The translations under genes and the position numbers were made by a program. Below are positions 16,587-27,140 of a stretch of DNA of 64,000 nt, piece after piece. The notes under the pieces are model-generated. The model was not told the origin of the DNA and searched no databases. It saw nothing but the letters and a program-made list of their open reading frames with translations. How positions within the stretch are numbered: the stretch's first letter is position 1; each line of letters starts with the position of its first letter. Source of the stretch: Sphingobium sp. HWE2-09 (lineage in GTDB: Bacteria > Pseudomonadota > Alphaproteobacteria > Sphingomonadales > Sphingomonadaceae); NCBI RefSeq assembly GCF_035989265.1, contig NZ_JAYKZX010000001.1, forward strand, positions 789,501-853,500, in the 5' to 3' direction.

Positions 16587-17921
16587 ATGGCCGTCATACC
16601 GACAGCAATCCTGCCTGCCGACGACCCGCGCAGCATATTGGCCAGCCGCCCAATGCGTCTGCCCCAGATCGTGGCGATCGCCATCTGCTTCCTGCTCAAT
16701 GCGCTCGACGGCTTCGACATCCTGGCCGTGACCTTCGCCGCGCCCGGCATCGCGCGGCAATGGAGCGTCGGTCCCGGGGCGATCGGCCTGGTCGTATCGG
16801 CCGGGCTGGCGGGCATGGTGGTGGGATCGTTGACGCTGGGCCAGCTGGCCGACCGGATCGGCCGACGACCGCAAATCCTCCTCTGTCTCGCTATCATGGT
16901 TAGCGGCATGTTCGCCTCCGCTTTCGCGCCCAATGTCGTGGTCCTCTGCCTGTTACGGGCCTTCACTGGCCTTGGCCTCGGCGCCGTGCTGGCGGCGGTC
17001 AATGCCGCATCGGCGGAGTTCGCCAGCCGTCGCCGCCGCGACTTGGCGGTCAGCATCATGGCCGCGGGCTATCCGGTCGGCGGCATCCTCGGCGGCTGGG
17101 GCGCGGCCATGCTGTTGCGCAACCATGGCTGGGAATCGATCTTCCTGGCCGGGGCAGGGGCTACCGCTGTGATGGTGCCGCTGGTCCTGCTGTGCCTGCC
17201 TGAATCGGTCAGTTGGCTCGCCACCCGCCATGGTCCCGCCGCCCTGCCGCGCATCAACGCCATCATGCGTCGCCTCGGTCAGCCGGAGGCGGGGCAGGTG
17301 GCGATCGTGGACGAACCGCAAGCGTCGATGGGGCAGCTGTTTGGCCCCCGCTACCGCAGCACCACTATCGCCCTCATCGTCATGTACGGCCTGCACATGA
17401 TGACCTTCTATTATGCGCTGGGCTGGGCGCCCTCGCTGGTCGTGGCATTGGGCTTCGATCCGTCGCGCGCGAGCATCGTGTCGGTCTTCATGAACATGGG
17501 CGGCGCGATCGGCGGTTTGACGCTGGGCTTCCTGTCGCCGCGCCTGGGCCTGCGACCGCTGGTCATCTTCGGACTCGCCGGAGCGGCAGTGGCCGTCGCG
17601 GCCTTCGGCGCGGTGCCCGCCGCCATGGTCTGGCTCCAGATCGCCGCCTTCATCCTGGGCTTCCTAGCCAATGGATCGGTGGTCGGCCTCTACGCCCTTA
17701 TCGCCAACATCTATCCCACCACTCTGCGCGCGACGGGCACCGGCACAGTGATCGGCTTCGGGCGCATGGGCGCGGCGCTCGGCCCGTTCCTCGCCGGACA
17801 GTTGCTGGCGGCGGGGGCAGGGCGGGGCGCGACTTCGCTATTGCTGGCGCTGGGATCGGGCGTCGCCGCGCTCGTCCTGTTGCTCGCGCGGCTGCGCCTG
17901 GCCGATGAGGAAACGGGTTAG
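16587..17921 (+). CDS. MFS aromatic acid:proton symporter (AAHS type)
   Basis: A 444-residue 12-span transporter that resembles PcaK/VanK/BenK. Helix 1 carries LLNALDGFDILAVTFAAPGI, with the paired Asp residues of the DGFD motif that define aromatic-acid H+ symporters. The helix 2-3 loop GQLADRIGRRPQILL and the helix 8-9 loop are in place. GGAGAGGAACG precedes the ATG at 16587; a longer frame upstream to 16389 has no ribosome site and crosses both operators. With a FerC-type operator upstream, uptake of ferulate or a related hydroxycinnamate/vanillate is the best guess. Confidence 0.85.
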   Translation: MAVIPTAILPADDPRSILASRPMRLPQIVAIAICFLLNALDGFDILAVTFAAPGIARQWSVGPGAIGLVVSAGLAGMVVGSLTLGQLADRIGRRPQILLCLAIMVSGMFASAFAPNVVVLCLLRAFTGLGLGAVLAAVNAASAEFASRRRRDLAVSIMAAGYPVGGILGGWGAAMLLRNHGWESIFLAGAGATAVMVPLVLLCLPESVSWLATRHGPAALPRINAIMRRLGQPEAGQVAIVDEPQASMGQLFGPRYRSTTIALIVMYGLHMMTFYYALGWAPSLVVALGFDPSRASIVSVFMNMGGAIGGLTLGFLSPRLGLRPLVIFGLAGAAVAVAAFGAVPAAMVWLQIAAFILGFLANGSVVGLYALIANIYPTTLRATGTGTVIGFGRMGAALGPFLAGQLLAAGAGRGATSLLLALGSGVAALVLLLARLRLADEETG

Positions 17922-18016
17922 CGCCACCCATCTATATGCGCCATCCGGGCGACAAAGCCGCCCACCCCATATTCGCATCCCATCACCGCACTCACGCATT
18001 TTCTCACTGGCAAGCT

Positions 18017-18044
18017 ATGAAATATTCGTGTAGATGAAATATTC
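18017..18044 (+). repeat. Direct repeat ATGAAATATTC x2
   Basis: Two exact copies of ATGAAATATTC (18017-18027 and 18034-18044) with a 17-base period end directly at the start codon of the hydrolase gene. There is no purine-rich ribosome site in between, so the repeat is a candidate operator or an unusual initiation region. Confidence 0.55.
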
Positions 18045-18785
18045 ATGGATGCGAAATCATCAGAGCGCGATGGCACCGCCCCCCTCCTGATCCTGCCGGG
18101 ATTGCTCTGCGATTCCCGCATGTTCGGGGAAACACTGGCCGCCATCCCCGGCAGCGCCGTGGTGGACGGTTTCTACGCCGGTTGCGATCGAATCGACGCG
18201 ATGGCCGATTATGTCATCGCCCGCATGCCAGATCGCTGCGCCCTGCTGGGCCATTCGATGGGCGCGCGCGTCGCGCTCGAAGTGCTGCGCAAGGCGCCCG
18301 ATCGCGTCGAACGCCTCGCCCTGGTCGATACCGGCGTCCATCCCGTCAAGCCAGGTGAGCGCGAAGCCCGCTACCGCCTGCGCGACATCGGCCGGGACCA
18401 GGGCATGGGCGCACTCGTCAGCGCCTGGCTGCCGCCGATGATGGGCTTTGCCGGCCTGCGCAACGAAGCGCTGATGGACAGCCTCTACGCCATGGCACTC
18501 GCCGCGGGCTTGCCCACGTTCGAAGCGCAGATTGAAGCGCTGCTGCACCGCCCGTCGGTGGATACGCTGCTGCCCGCCATCGCCTGCCCCACCGTCGCGA
18601 TCGTCGGCCGTCAGGATCAATGGTCGCCGGTCGCCCAGCATGAAGCCATCGCCGCCGCCATTCCAGGCGCACAGCTGCGCGTCGTTGAACATGCCGGCCA
18701 TATGATGCCGGCCGAAGCGCCGCAGGCCTTCAACCAAGTCGTGCGGGACTGGCTCGCCATGCCCGCCCACGCCCTAATTTCGTGA
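18045..18785 (+). CDS. Alpha/beta-fold hydrolase
   Basis: A 246-residue alpha/beta hydrolase. The N-terminal strand and oxyanion segment LLILPGLLCDSRMFG, the nucleophile elbow LLGHSMGARVAL, the acid in IVGRQDQWSP and the catalytic His in EHAGHMMPAEAP are all visible, so the triad looks complete. Family members cleave esters, lactones or C-C bonds; no specific substrate can be named. It is 31 bases ahead of the LigM-like demethylase in the same direction, hence probably co-transcribed and possibly releasing a methoxylated acid from an ester. The start lacks a ribosome site and follows an 11-bp direct repeat. Confidence 0.82.
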   Translation: MDAKSSERDGTAPLLILPGLLCDSRMFGETLAAIPGSAVVDGFYAGCDRIDAMADYVIARMPDRCALLGHSMGARVALEVLRKAPDRVERLALVDTGVHPVKPGEREARYRLRDIGRDQGMGALVSAWLPPMMGFAGLRNEALMDSLYAMALAAGLPTFEAQIEALLHRPSVDTLLPAIACPTVAIVGRQDQWSPVAQHEAIAAAIPGAQLRVVEHAGHMMPAEAPQAFNQVVRDWLAMPAHALIS

Positions 18786-18816
18786 ACTTCCAGATCAAGT
18801 CGAAGGAGAGGTTTGA

Positions 18817-20217
18817 ATGACTGACAAGACCCTGCAGCAACTGCTCAATGAAAAGGGCGACATCGTTGAATTCCTGCGCAACCAGCAGGTCGGCCCCAAC
18901 GCCTATCCGGGCGTGCCGGGCGAATATAGCAATTGGCGCGACGAACAGCGCAGCTGGGCGGAAAGCTCGGTCCTGTTCAACCAGAGCTTCCACATGGTCG
19001 ATCTGCTCGTCACCGGTCCCGGCGCGTTTGACATGCTGGCCTATCTCGCCCCCAACAGCTTCAAGGGCTTCGTGCCGAACCGCGCCAAGCAGTTCGCCCC
19101 GGTCACGCCCGAAGGCTATGTGATCGGCGACGTCATCCTCTTCTATCTGGAAGAAGAAAAGTTCGAACTGGTCGGCCGCGCGCCCTCGATCGAATGGGTC
19201 GAATATTGGGCCTCAACCGGCAAGTGGGACGTGAAGGTGGAACGCGACGAACGCACCATCGCCCGCCCGATCGACAGCCAAGGCTATCGCCGCAATTATC
19301 GCTTCCAGCTGCAGGGGCCAAACGCCATGCCCGTGCTGGAAAAGGCGATGGGTCAGACCCCGCCAGACCTCAAATTCTTCCACATGGCGCCGATCATGAT
19401 CGCGGGCGTCGAAGTGCGCGCGCTGCGTCATGGCATGGCCGGCCAGCCCGGTTACGAACTGTTCGGTCCGTGGAAGGATTATGACACCGTCCGCAACGCG
19501 CTGATCGAAGCGGGCAAGGATCATGGTTTGACGCTGTGCGGCGGCCGCACCTATTCGTCCAACACGCTGGAATCCGGCTGGATCCCCTCGCCGCTGCCCG
19601 CCACCTATACCGGCGAAGGCTCGAAGGGCTTCCGTGAATGGGCGAGCGAAAACAGCTATGAAGGCAAATGCTCGCTCGGCGGCAGCTTTGTTTCCGACAA
19701 GATCGAAGACTATTATCTGAACCCGTGGGAGCTGGGCTATGGCATCATGGTTAAGTTCGACCATGATTTCGTCGGCCGCGAAGCGCTGGAAAAGATCAAG
19801 GATCAGCCGCACCGCCAGAAGGTGACGCTGGCCCTGGATAATGAGGATATCGTCCGCGTCATGAGCTCCATGCTCCAGACCGGCGACAAGGCGAAGTTCC
19901 TCGAATTCCCCAGCGCCGTTTACTGCATGCATCCCTATGATGCCGTGCTCAAGGACGGCAAGACGATCGGCTTGTCGACCTGGATCGGCTACACCATCAA
20001 CGCCGGTCGCTTCCTGGCGCTGGCGATGGTCGACGCCGAGTTCGCCGCACCCGGCACCGAAGTGACCCTGCTGTGGGGCGAACCCAATGGCGGCACGTCT
20101 AAGCCCACCGTCGAACCCCACGTCCAGACCGAAATCAAGGCGATCGTCTCCGCGGTCCCGTATTCGGAAGTCGCGCGCGATAATTACGCCGACGGCTGGC
20201 GCACCAAGGCCGCCTGA
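18817..20217 (+). CDS. ligM: Tetrahydrofolate-dependent vanillate/3-O-methylgallate O-demethylase (LigM/DesA family)
   Basis: A 466-residue aminomethyltransferase-fold protein matching the sphingomonad LigM/DesA family in length (about 470) and in its opening LQQLLNEKGDIVEFLRNQQVG and PGEYSNWRDEQRSWAESSVL. These enzymes move the methyl of an aryl methyl ether to tetrahydrofolate: LigM acts on vanillate and 3-O-methylgallate, DesA on syringate. GcvT-like parts are the central substrate pocket (GRTYSSNTLESGWIPSPLPATY) and the C-terminal barrel domain. GAAGGAGAGG precedes the ATG. A clear terminator follows. Given ferulate to vanillate genes in the same window, vanillate is the likely substrate; the choice between LigM and DesA needs alignment. 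Confidence 0.85.
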   Translation: MTDKTLQQLLNEKGDIVEFLRNQQVGPNAYPGVPGEYSNWRDEQRSWAESSVLFNQSFHMVDLLVTGPGAFDMLAYLAPNSFKGFVPNRAKQFAPVTPEGYVIGDVILFYLEEEKFELVGRAPSIEWVEYWASTGKWDVKVERDERTIARPIDSQGYRRNYRFQLQGPNAMPVLEKAMGQTPPDLKFFHMAPIMIAGVEVRALRHGMAGQPGYELFGPWKDYDTVRNALIEAGKDHGLTLCGGRTYSSNTLESGWIPSPLPATYTGEGSKGFREWASENSYEGKCSLGGSFVSDKIEDYYLNPWELGYGIMVKFDHDFVGREALEKIKDQPHRQKVTLALDNEDIVRVMSSMLQTGDKAKFLEFPSAVYCMHPYDAVLKDGKTIGLSTWIGYTINAGRFLALAMVDAEFAAPGTEVTLLWGEPNGGTSKPTVEPHVQTEIKAIVSAVPYSEVARDNYADGWRTKAA

Positions 20218-20244
20218 TCGGCTGATATCCCGAGCGGGGTGGAG

Positions 20245-20274
20245 CGGGGGATGCCGAAAGGCGTCCCCCGTTTT
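20245..20274 (+). terminator. Intrinsic terminator after the demethylase gene
   Basis: CGGGGGATGCC (20245-20255) pairs with GGCGTCCCCCG (20260-20270), one G-T wobble, with a GAAA tetraloop, followed by TTTT. Confidence 0.9.
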
Positions 20275-21789
<1,515 letters not shown>

Positions 21790-22114
21790 GCTTTGGGCAA
21801 CCCAAGGAAATCCGTGGAAGACGGGTGAGCGGAAATCGGCATCGGCCTATGCAAGATATCTAACAGCTATTCTTGGTGTGCACAGCCGACGGAAATGTCG
21901 CAAAGCTGCGGTCAAGCCCGATCCCTGCGATGCGACGCTGGTACAATGGCAGTTATCGCCGTAGGGGCGAGGCGCACTTTGGCGGGCTGAATGATATCTG
22001 CAACCGATGATGCGCAATCGATCCCGCTTGCGCCGCGGGGACTTCTGCAATCCCCTATATGCCGCTACATGTTGACCTGGACATGGCCGGGAGGCAGCAG
22101 TCATCGCGCGCATA
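21790..22114. other. 325-bp stretch without a supported gene
   Basis: No open frame with credible protein features. A GGGAGG at 22089-22094 may serve the channel gene downstream, though it is 20 bases from the first possible start. No terminator with a T run is seen after the MreB-like gene. Confidence 0.45.
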
Positions 22115-24487
22115 TTGCTATATTGCCTGAATGCCATGCTGTGCATCGCCGCTCTTGGCTCGGCTGCGGCTGCACAAACGGCGCCGGACGATTGGCGGTC
22201 AATCAATGCGTGGCGCAAGACGGCAGCCAATGCCGAACTGCTGCTCGATCTGCCCCTCGCCCGCCGCGACCAGGTGACCGAAGACAGCTGGGAAAATCTG
22301 CGGCTGGACCTGACGGTTCATCGCGAATTGGCCATGGCGCTGGCGGGGCGGGGCACGCTCAAGGGCCGGATCGCCAAAGCGCAACTGGCCGAACTGGATG
22401 CCGACCTACCCAAAGGGCAAAGCGAGCCAGCCTGGATCAAGCAGAGGCGGCATGTCCTGAACGAGAAAGTCGCGCTGGAGGATGGGCCGGCTATGGCCGC
22501 GCGCGACATCGAAGCGCGCAATGATGTGTTGATCCACGATATCGACCAGATCCTTCGGCAGAAGCGGCGACAAAAGCTGTTTATGCACGACCATCCTGTC
22601 CTGATGGCCGATAGCTGGATCGATGCCGCCGCGGATATACGTGCGGGCAGGATCAATGTCGGCGCCCGAACGGCGGTGCGACAGCCATACGCCGAACTCA
22701 TCGGCATTCCGTTGTCCGTTCGCCTTGCGATGATCGCTTTGATCGGCCTGATTGCCACATGGGTCGCAGCGCGATGCCGCCGGTCGGTCCGCACGGCTAT
22801 CGATCAGCGCAGCGTGCAGCATGAATCGCCGCGTAGCCGCCTTGGTCTGGCCTTTGCCCGTGACCTGCTCGACATCACCGTCCCCGCCGCTGTGCTGATG
22901 ATCCTGTTTGCCAGCGTCAGGCTGTTGACGGCTGATCTGCCTTTTCTGGCGGCGTTCAGCGGACAGATCATCCTGGCGGGCCTGACGGCCGTTTACGCAC
23001 GATGGTTGGGCCAAAGCCTGTTCGCTCCCGCCTTTCCCGCTGCTCAGCTGGTGCGGATCGCCGATGGCGGGACATATCGCGCGATCCGGCTGAAGACCCT
23101 GTTGGGCGTTGCGATCGCCGCCGATCAGATCGTCGATTATGGCGAGCAACAACCGGGCAATTCGTCTGCGCTGAGCGCATTGCTATCCTTCGCGATCGTC
23201 ATGTCTGCCAGCATCCTTATGTGGCGGCTGGCCCATGTGCTGAAGGGTGCGACCGGCGCACGATATGCGGATGACGATGGCAGGCACGGTGAATCCGCTG
23301 CGCGTTCGACCGACGCGGTTCAGCCCGCGCGACGGATGATGTCGGCGGCGGCGACCTTTGCCGCATTGGCGGCATTGGTGGGGTATGTCGCCTTGGCCCG
23401 TTATCTACTGACATCGACCTTGATGTCGCTTGCAGCGGCCTGCACGGCATTGTTCCTTTACCGATCCCTGACCGAAGCCAGCGACCTTCTGTTCCATCGC
23501 CAGGACAGTGCCGGATCACGCTATCTTCAACTGTTGCCGCTGGCGTTCGGCTTTATCCTGTTCATCGTGACGTTGCCGATCATCGCCATCATGTGGGGGT
23601 TCAGCGCGGAAAAGATCATCGACGCCATGCTGGCGCTGAAGAACGGTGTCGCGGTGGGTCAGATCCGCCTGTCGTTCGGCAGCGTGATGACGTTCGCTCT
23701 GGTTTTCCTGCTGGGTTATGCACTGACGCGCTGGTTGCAGCGGGTGCTGCATTATGCGGTGCTCGACCGGTTGCGCATAGAGGCTGGCGCACGCGCGGCG
23801 GTGCTTACCGGCTTTGGTTATCTGGGACTCACGCTGTCGGCGCTGGTGGCGATCACGGCAGCAGGCCTGGACCTGTCGAGCCTTGCCTTCATCGCGGGCG
23901 CCCTTTCGGTCGGGGTCGGCTTTGGCCTGCAATCGGTGGTCGCCAACTTCGTAAGCGGCATCATCCTGCTGATCGAACGGCCGATCAAGGTGGGCGACTG
24001 GATCGAGGTCGGCACCTATTCCGGCCATGTTCGCAAGATCGCCTTCCGCTCGACGCATATCGAGACGTTCGATCGGCACGAAGTCATCATACCCAATAGC
24101 GACCTGATATCGGGCAGCGTCACCAACCTGACCTATGCGGGCAGTCTGGGACGCATCACGCTGCCGGTCGGCATTGCCTATGGCAGCGATGTGGAAAGGG
24201 CGAGAAACATATTGCTCGACGTGCTGATCACGCATGAGCGCGTGCTGGACAGACCCGAACCCAGCGTCGTGCTGGAAACCCTGGGCGAAAGCGCGATCAA
24301 CCTCAAGGCGATGTGCTTCGTCGCCAATGTGAACCAGCGCCAGTCGGTACGGTCCGACCTGTATTTTGCGATCCTCCAGGCGCTGGGTGCAGCCGGGATC
24401 AGTATCCCTTTTCCACAGCGCGAAATATGGCTGCATGCCGATCCCGGGCGGCAGCCCGCAGCTATTCCGAGCGAAGACGCCTCATAG
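22115..24487 (+). CDS. Large MscS-family mechanosensitive channel
   Basis: A roughly 790-residue inner-membrane channel of the MscS superfamily with an N-terminal extension. After a signal peptide (cleavage near AAAAQ) comes a periplasmic helical domain of about 180 residues, as in DUF3772-containing channels, then about ten hydrophobic segments. The C-terminal third is the MscS core: pore helix region GALSVGVGFGLQSVVANFVSG, then IERPIKVGDWIEVG, IETFDRHEVIIPNSDL and the cytoplasmic alpha/beta domain. It should open under membrane tension to release solutes on hypo-osmotic shock. Start is uncertain: TTG at 22115 or ATG at 22136; both leave a usable signal peptide. Gene is alone between MreB-like and unknown secreted protein. 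Confidence 0.85.
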   Translation: MLYCLNAMLCIAALGSAAAAQTAPDDWRSINAWRKTAANAELLLDLPLARRDQVTEDSWENLRLDLTVHRELAMALAGRGTLKGRIAKAQLAELDADLPKGQSEPAWIKQRRHVLNEKVALEDGPAMAARDIEARNDVLIHDIDQILRQKRRQKLFMHDHPVLMADSWIDAAADIRAGRINVGARTAVRQPYAELIGIPLSVRLAMIALIGLIATWVAARCRRSVRTAIDQRSVQHESPRSRLGLAFARDLLDITVPAAVLMILFASVRLLTADLPFLAAFSGQIILAGLTAVYARWLGQSLFAPAFPAAQLVRIADGGTYRAIRLKTLLGVAIAADQIVDYGEQQPGNSSALSALLSFAIVMSASILMWRLAHVLKGATGARYADDDGRHGESAARSTDAVQPARRMMSAAATFAALAALVGYVALARYLLTSTLMSLAAACTALFLYRSLTEASDLLFHRQDSAGSRYLQLLPLAFGFILFIVTLPIIAIMWGFSAEKIIDAMLALKNGVAVGQIRLSFGSVMTFALVFLLGYALTRWLQRVLHYAVLDRLRIEAGARAAVLTGFGYLGLTLSALVAITAAGLDLSSLAFIAGALSVGVGFGLQSVVANFVSGIILLIERPIKVGDWIEVGTYSGHVRKIAFRSTHIETFDRHEVIIPNSDLISGSVTNLTYAGSLGRITLPVGIAYGSDVERARNILLDVLITHERVLDRPEPSVVLETLGESAINLKAMCFVANVNQRQSVRSDLYFAILQALGAAGISIPFPQREIWLHADPGRQPAAIPSEDAS

Positions 24488-24587
24488 ACGAACCCGGCAT
24501 CCACACGGGCAGCCTACGACAATGCGGTGAAAGCGAAGGTCGCAGGCGTACCGCGTAATCGTGGCGATACGTCTGCTGGGGTTATCC

Positions 24588-25424
24588 TCAAAAGCGGCGA
24601 TGATCTTCACCGTCGATCAGGTCGCAATTGCCGCGGAACCCATAGGGGTCGGTGCCCTGGATGCTGATCTGGCCGCTGCGCCGATTGATGGTGACGACCG
24701 GCTTGTTCAGTCCGTTGAGCCGGTATTTTGCCCGGATGACGTCCGGTCCCATATCGACGTCATAAAGATCCCACCAGCCGTCATCGCCACGGCTGTTGAT
24801 CGGCGGCACCAGCTTCTTGGGCAAGCGGATATGCCCGCCACCGGGCCAGAACTGCAGCGACACCGACGCATCGAACTGTTGCCCCGTCATCTCGGTGCGA
24901 TTGCCATAGTCGTAGCGCTTCGTCCGGCTGTTCCAGGCATAGCCATATGTGGTTGCGAATCCCGGCCGCTGTCCTTCGCCAAAGCAGACGAGACCCAAAT
25001 CGACATCCCGACCGGCGACCTGGTAGCGATCTCCGCCCCGGTCCCGGTCTTCGACATAAGTTGGCGACTGGCGCTGATTGGGGGAGGCATTGCCGTAACC
25101 ATAGCTGCTATTGCTGTTCGCGCTGCGGCGGTCTTCGCCTTGTCCACAATCGGGCGCGAGCGTCGATGTGATGGAATCATAGCGTCCGTTCATGGTAGCG
25201 ACGGTCACGCACTGTCGTTTCGCAGCATTCCACCAATAGGTATAGCTACGGTCGTCGCCTTTTTCGGTTTTGACCAGACTGTATCCACGCATCTGCATCT
25301 GGTTTTCCGCGCCAGGGGCGCGAGCACCGACAAGATCATCGAGCGCGGCGGGCGTCTGCGCGAACGTCGGGCCTGCCAGGACGGTCAAGGCTATAAAGGA
25401 CGCGGTAACGGTGATGGCCTTCAT
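24588..25424 (-). CDS. Secreted protein of unknown function
   Basis: A 278-residue protein with a clear signal peptide (cleavage near TFAQT) and GGGAAGGTG upstream of the ATG. I do not recognise a family. The mature chain has an N-terminal region RGYSLVKTEKGDDRSYTYWW with CVTVATMNGRYDSI, as in several proteobacterial secreted proteins; a low-complexity Ser/Asn/Tyr/Arg stretch (about 98-130); and a C-terminal beta-rich domain LQFWPGGGHIRLPKKLVPP with GGDDGWWDLYDVDMG-like aromatic-acid turns, ending CDLIDGEDHRRF. Three to four cysteines could form disulfides. It is convergent with the channel gene and separated from the porin gene by 182 bases. Confidence 0.7.
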   Translation of the reverse strand: MKAITVTASFIALTVLAGPTFAQTPAALDDLVGARAPGAENQMQMRGYSLVKTEKGDDRSYTYWWNAAKRQCVTVATMNGRYDSITSTLAPDCGQGEDRRSANSNSSYGYGNASPNQRQSPTYVEDRDRGGDRYQVAGRDVDLGLVCFGEGQRPGFATTYGYAWNSRTKRYDYGNRTEMTGQQFDASVSLQFWPGGGHIRLPKKLVPPINSRGDDGWWDLYDVDMGPDVIRAKYRLNGLNKPVVTINRRSGQISIQGTDPYGFRGNCDLIDGEDHRRF

Positions 25425-25566
25425 GTGACACCTTCCCTTCCATATCGCTCATCAACATATCACGGGCAGAATAGCTCCGCTTCATGGCTGTAGTACGACA
25501 AGATGGGTGGTCGTGACTACGCCTGATACTGTGTCGGGGATAGCGACACCTGTTCTTTATTGGCTC

Positions 25567-25588
25567 CGGCAAACAGACCTGTTTGCCG
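25567..25588 (-). terminator. Near-perfect palindrome after the porin gene
   Basis: CGGCAAACAG (25567-25576) and CTGTTTGCCG (25579-25588) form a perfect 10-bp inverted repeat with a two-base centre, 18 bases beyond the stop codon of the minus-strand porin. The following minus-strand sequence is only mildly T-rich, so a protein-binding palindrome is also possible. Confidence 0.55.
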
Positions 25589-25606
25589 ACCCTTGCAAAG
25601 GCGTCG

Positions 25607-27079
25607 TCAAAATCGAAAGCTCAACCACGTCGCCAGAAAGGCCGAGTTGCGATAACCGGCCCTCCTCAACACATCCTGCGCTTGAAGATATTCGGCCCGC
25701 GTGGTCAAGGTCAGCCTGGGCGATATGGAATAGACGATCTGCGCGCGGGCCAGTTGCGCCACCGCTTTGCCCGCGACCCGTTCCGTGCCGACATAGGGCG
25801 TGTAGTTGGCGCGGTAGACGGCGTCGCGGGCGTCGTCGCGCCAAGTGAATTGATATTCCAGACTGGCGCGCACGCCCTTGATCGGCTGGAACGAAACATT
25901 GGGCGCGACCGCGATCAGGTTGGTCGCGGTCAGGAACAGGCCGTAGCTGAAATAGATATTGTTGCCGAAGGGGGCATAGGCATTGCGCAGCGTGCCTTTG
26001 TCATAGCCGCCCCCGCCGCTGCCATAATCGACATGGATACCGACACGCGGTGCGCTCTTGTCCGCGCCCAGCCGGACCGTCTGCGCGGCAAAGGCCTGCC
26101 AGGCGCGGATCGGGCGATCGGCAAACTGGCCATATTGGTGGACCAGCGTCCAGTCGAGCGCGACCGGGCCGACATCGCCCCACAGGCGCGCGCCGGCATA
26201 ATGGCGCACGGCAGGTGATACGACGCCGCCCCATGTCCCCACCCGATTGCGCCGCCGCCAGTAGAAGGGATCGAAAAAGAGGGTCGATCCGCCCAGCCAA
26301 TGGGTGGGCAATACGAAGCCCGCTGACACGCCGCTGAACCGGCGGTTCTTGTCGGGCACATCGTCGCCAAGGCCGCCATTGCCCAGGTCGGTGGTTTCAA
26401 AATCGAACAGGGTCGCGCGCATGGTCGGCGTGCGCGCCCAGACGCGCGCGCCGTTCAGCACGAAGCGAATGGTGTTATTGTCCCGCTGGGAGATGAGCAG
26501 GTTGGGACCGTCGGTAAATTCCTGTCGACCGTAGCGGACGCCCAGATCGACGGCACCGATGCTGCCCTTGGCCTCCGCAAAATATTGCTGGCGCACGAAA
26601 TTGTTGCGGAGCGACCCGGACGGCGTGCCGACATTTTTTCCGGAAAGCTGACCATGGGCGATCTCGCCGTAGAAGCGCAGATGGTCGCCGATGTGGAGAT
26701 CCGCGCCACCCACGAGGCGGAGGATGTCCTGCCGCTGTTCCGGCCCTTCGATCAGTTGCGGGTTGCTGGTGAGGTTCATGCGCAGCCGCGCCTCTCCGCT
26801 GAGCGTCAGATAGATGTCGCCATCGTCATCGAGGGGGAGATATTTCAGTCGGTCGAGCATATCGTCGCGCTTGGCGGGGTCGCGATAAGCGCTCCAGTCC
26901 TCCGCCCAGCGGGAGAGGTTGTAGCCCTTCACCGTCGCGCCATCGCCTTGCGCGGCGGCGGGATAGGTTTGCGGGGCGGCGGCCTGAGCAGCGGGGGTCT
27001 GGGCAGCGGGGGTCTGGGCAGCGGCGGGCATCGCACAGGCGAGCGTCAGCGCGCCGCAGAGCAGGCGGGTCGTAAACAT
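25607..27079 (-). CDS. Alginate-export-family outer-membrane channel
   Basis: A 490-residue outer-membrane beta-barrel of the Alginate_exp (AlgE/OprD-neighbour) family. A signal peptide ends near AAAQT and is followed by a short tandem repeat of AAQTPAAQTPAAQ type (nucleotide repeat near 26985-27020). The mature barrel shows alternating strands, e.g. LTLSGEARLRMNLT, LGVRYGRQEF, NRRFSGVSAGFVLPT, and ends with a C-terminal phenylalanine (TWLSFRF), the usual Bam signal. The gene lies 61 bases after dctA in the same direction and likely shares its transcript, so passage of dicarboxylates or another small anionic substrate through the outer membrane is a reasonable inference; alginate itself is not indicated. 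Confidence 0.82.
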   Translation of the reverse strand: MFTTRLLCGALTLACAMPAAAQTPAAQTPAAQAAAPQTYPAAAQGDGATVKGYNLSRWAEDWSAYRDPAKRDDMLDRLKYLPLDDDGDIYLTLSGEARLRMNLTSNPQLIEGPEQRQDILRLVGGADLHIGDHLRFYGEIAHGQLSGKNVGTPSGSLRNNFVRQQYFAEAKGSIGAVDLGVRYGRQEFTDGPNLLISQRDNNTIRFVLNGARVWARTPTMRATLFDFETTDLGNGGLGDDVPDKNRRFSGVSAGFVLPTHWLGGSTLFFDPFYWRRRNRVGTWGGVVSPAVRHYAGARLWGDVGPVALDWTLVHQYGQFADRPIRAWQAFAAQTVRLGADKSAPRVGIHVDYGSGGGGYDKGTLRNAYAPFGNNIYFSYGLFLTATNLIAVAPNVSFQPIKGVRASLEYQFTWRDDARDAVYRANYTPYVGTERVAGKAVAQLARAQIVYSISPRLTLTTRAEYLQAQDVLRRAGYRNSAFLATWLSFRF

Positions 27080-27140
27080 GTGTGGACCGATCTGGTGAAG
27101 GGAGCGGCCGCGCGGCGGCGCGCCCCGCCCGATAAGGACG

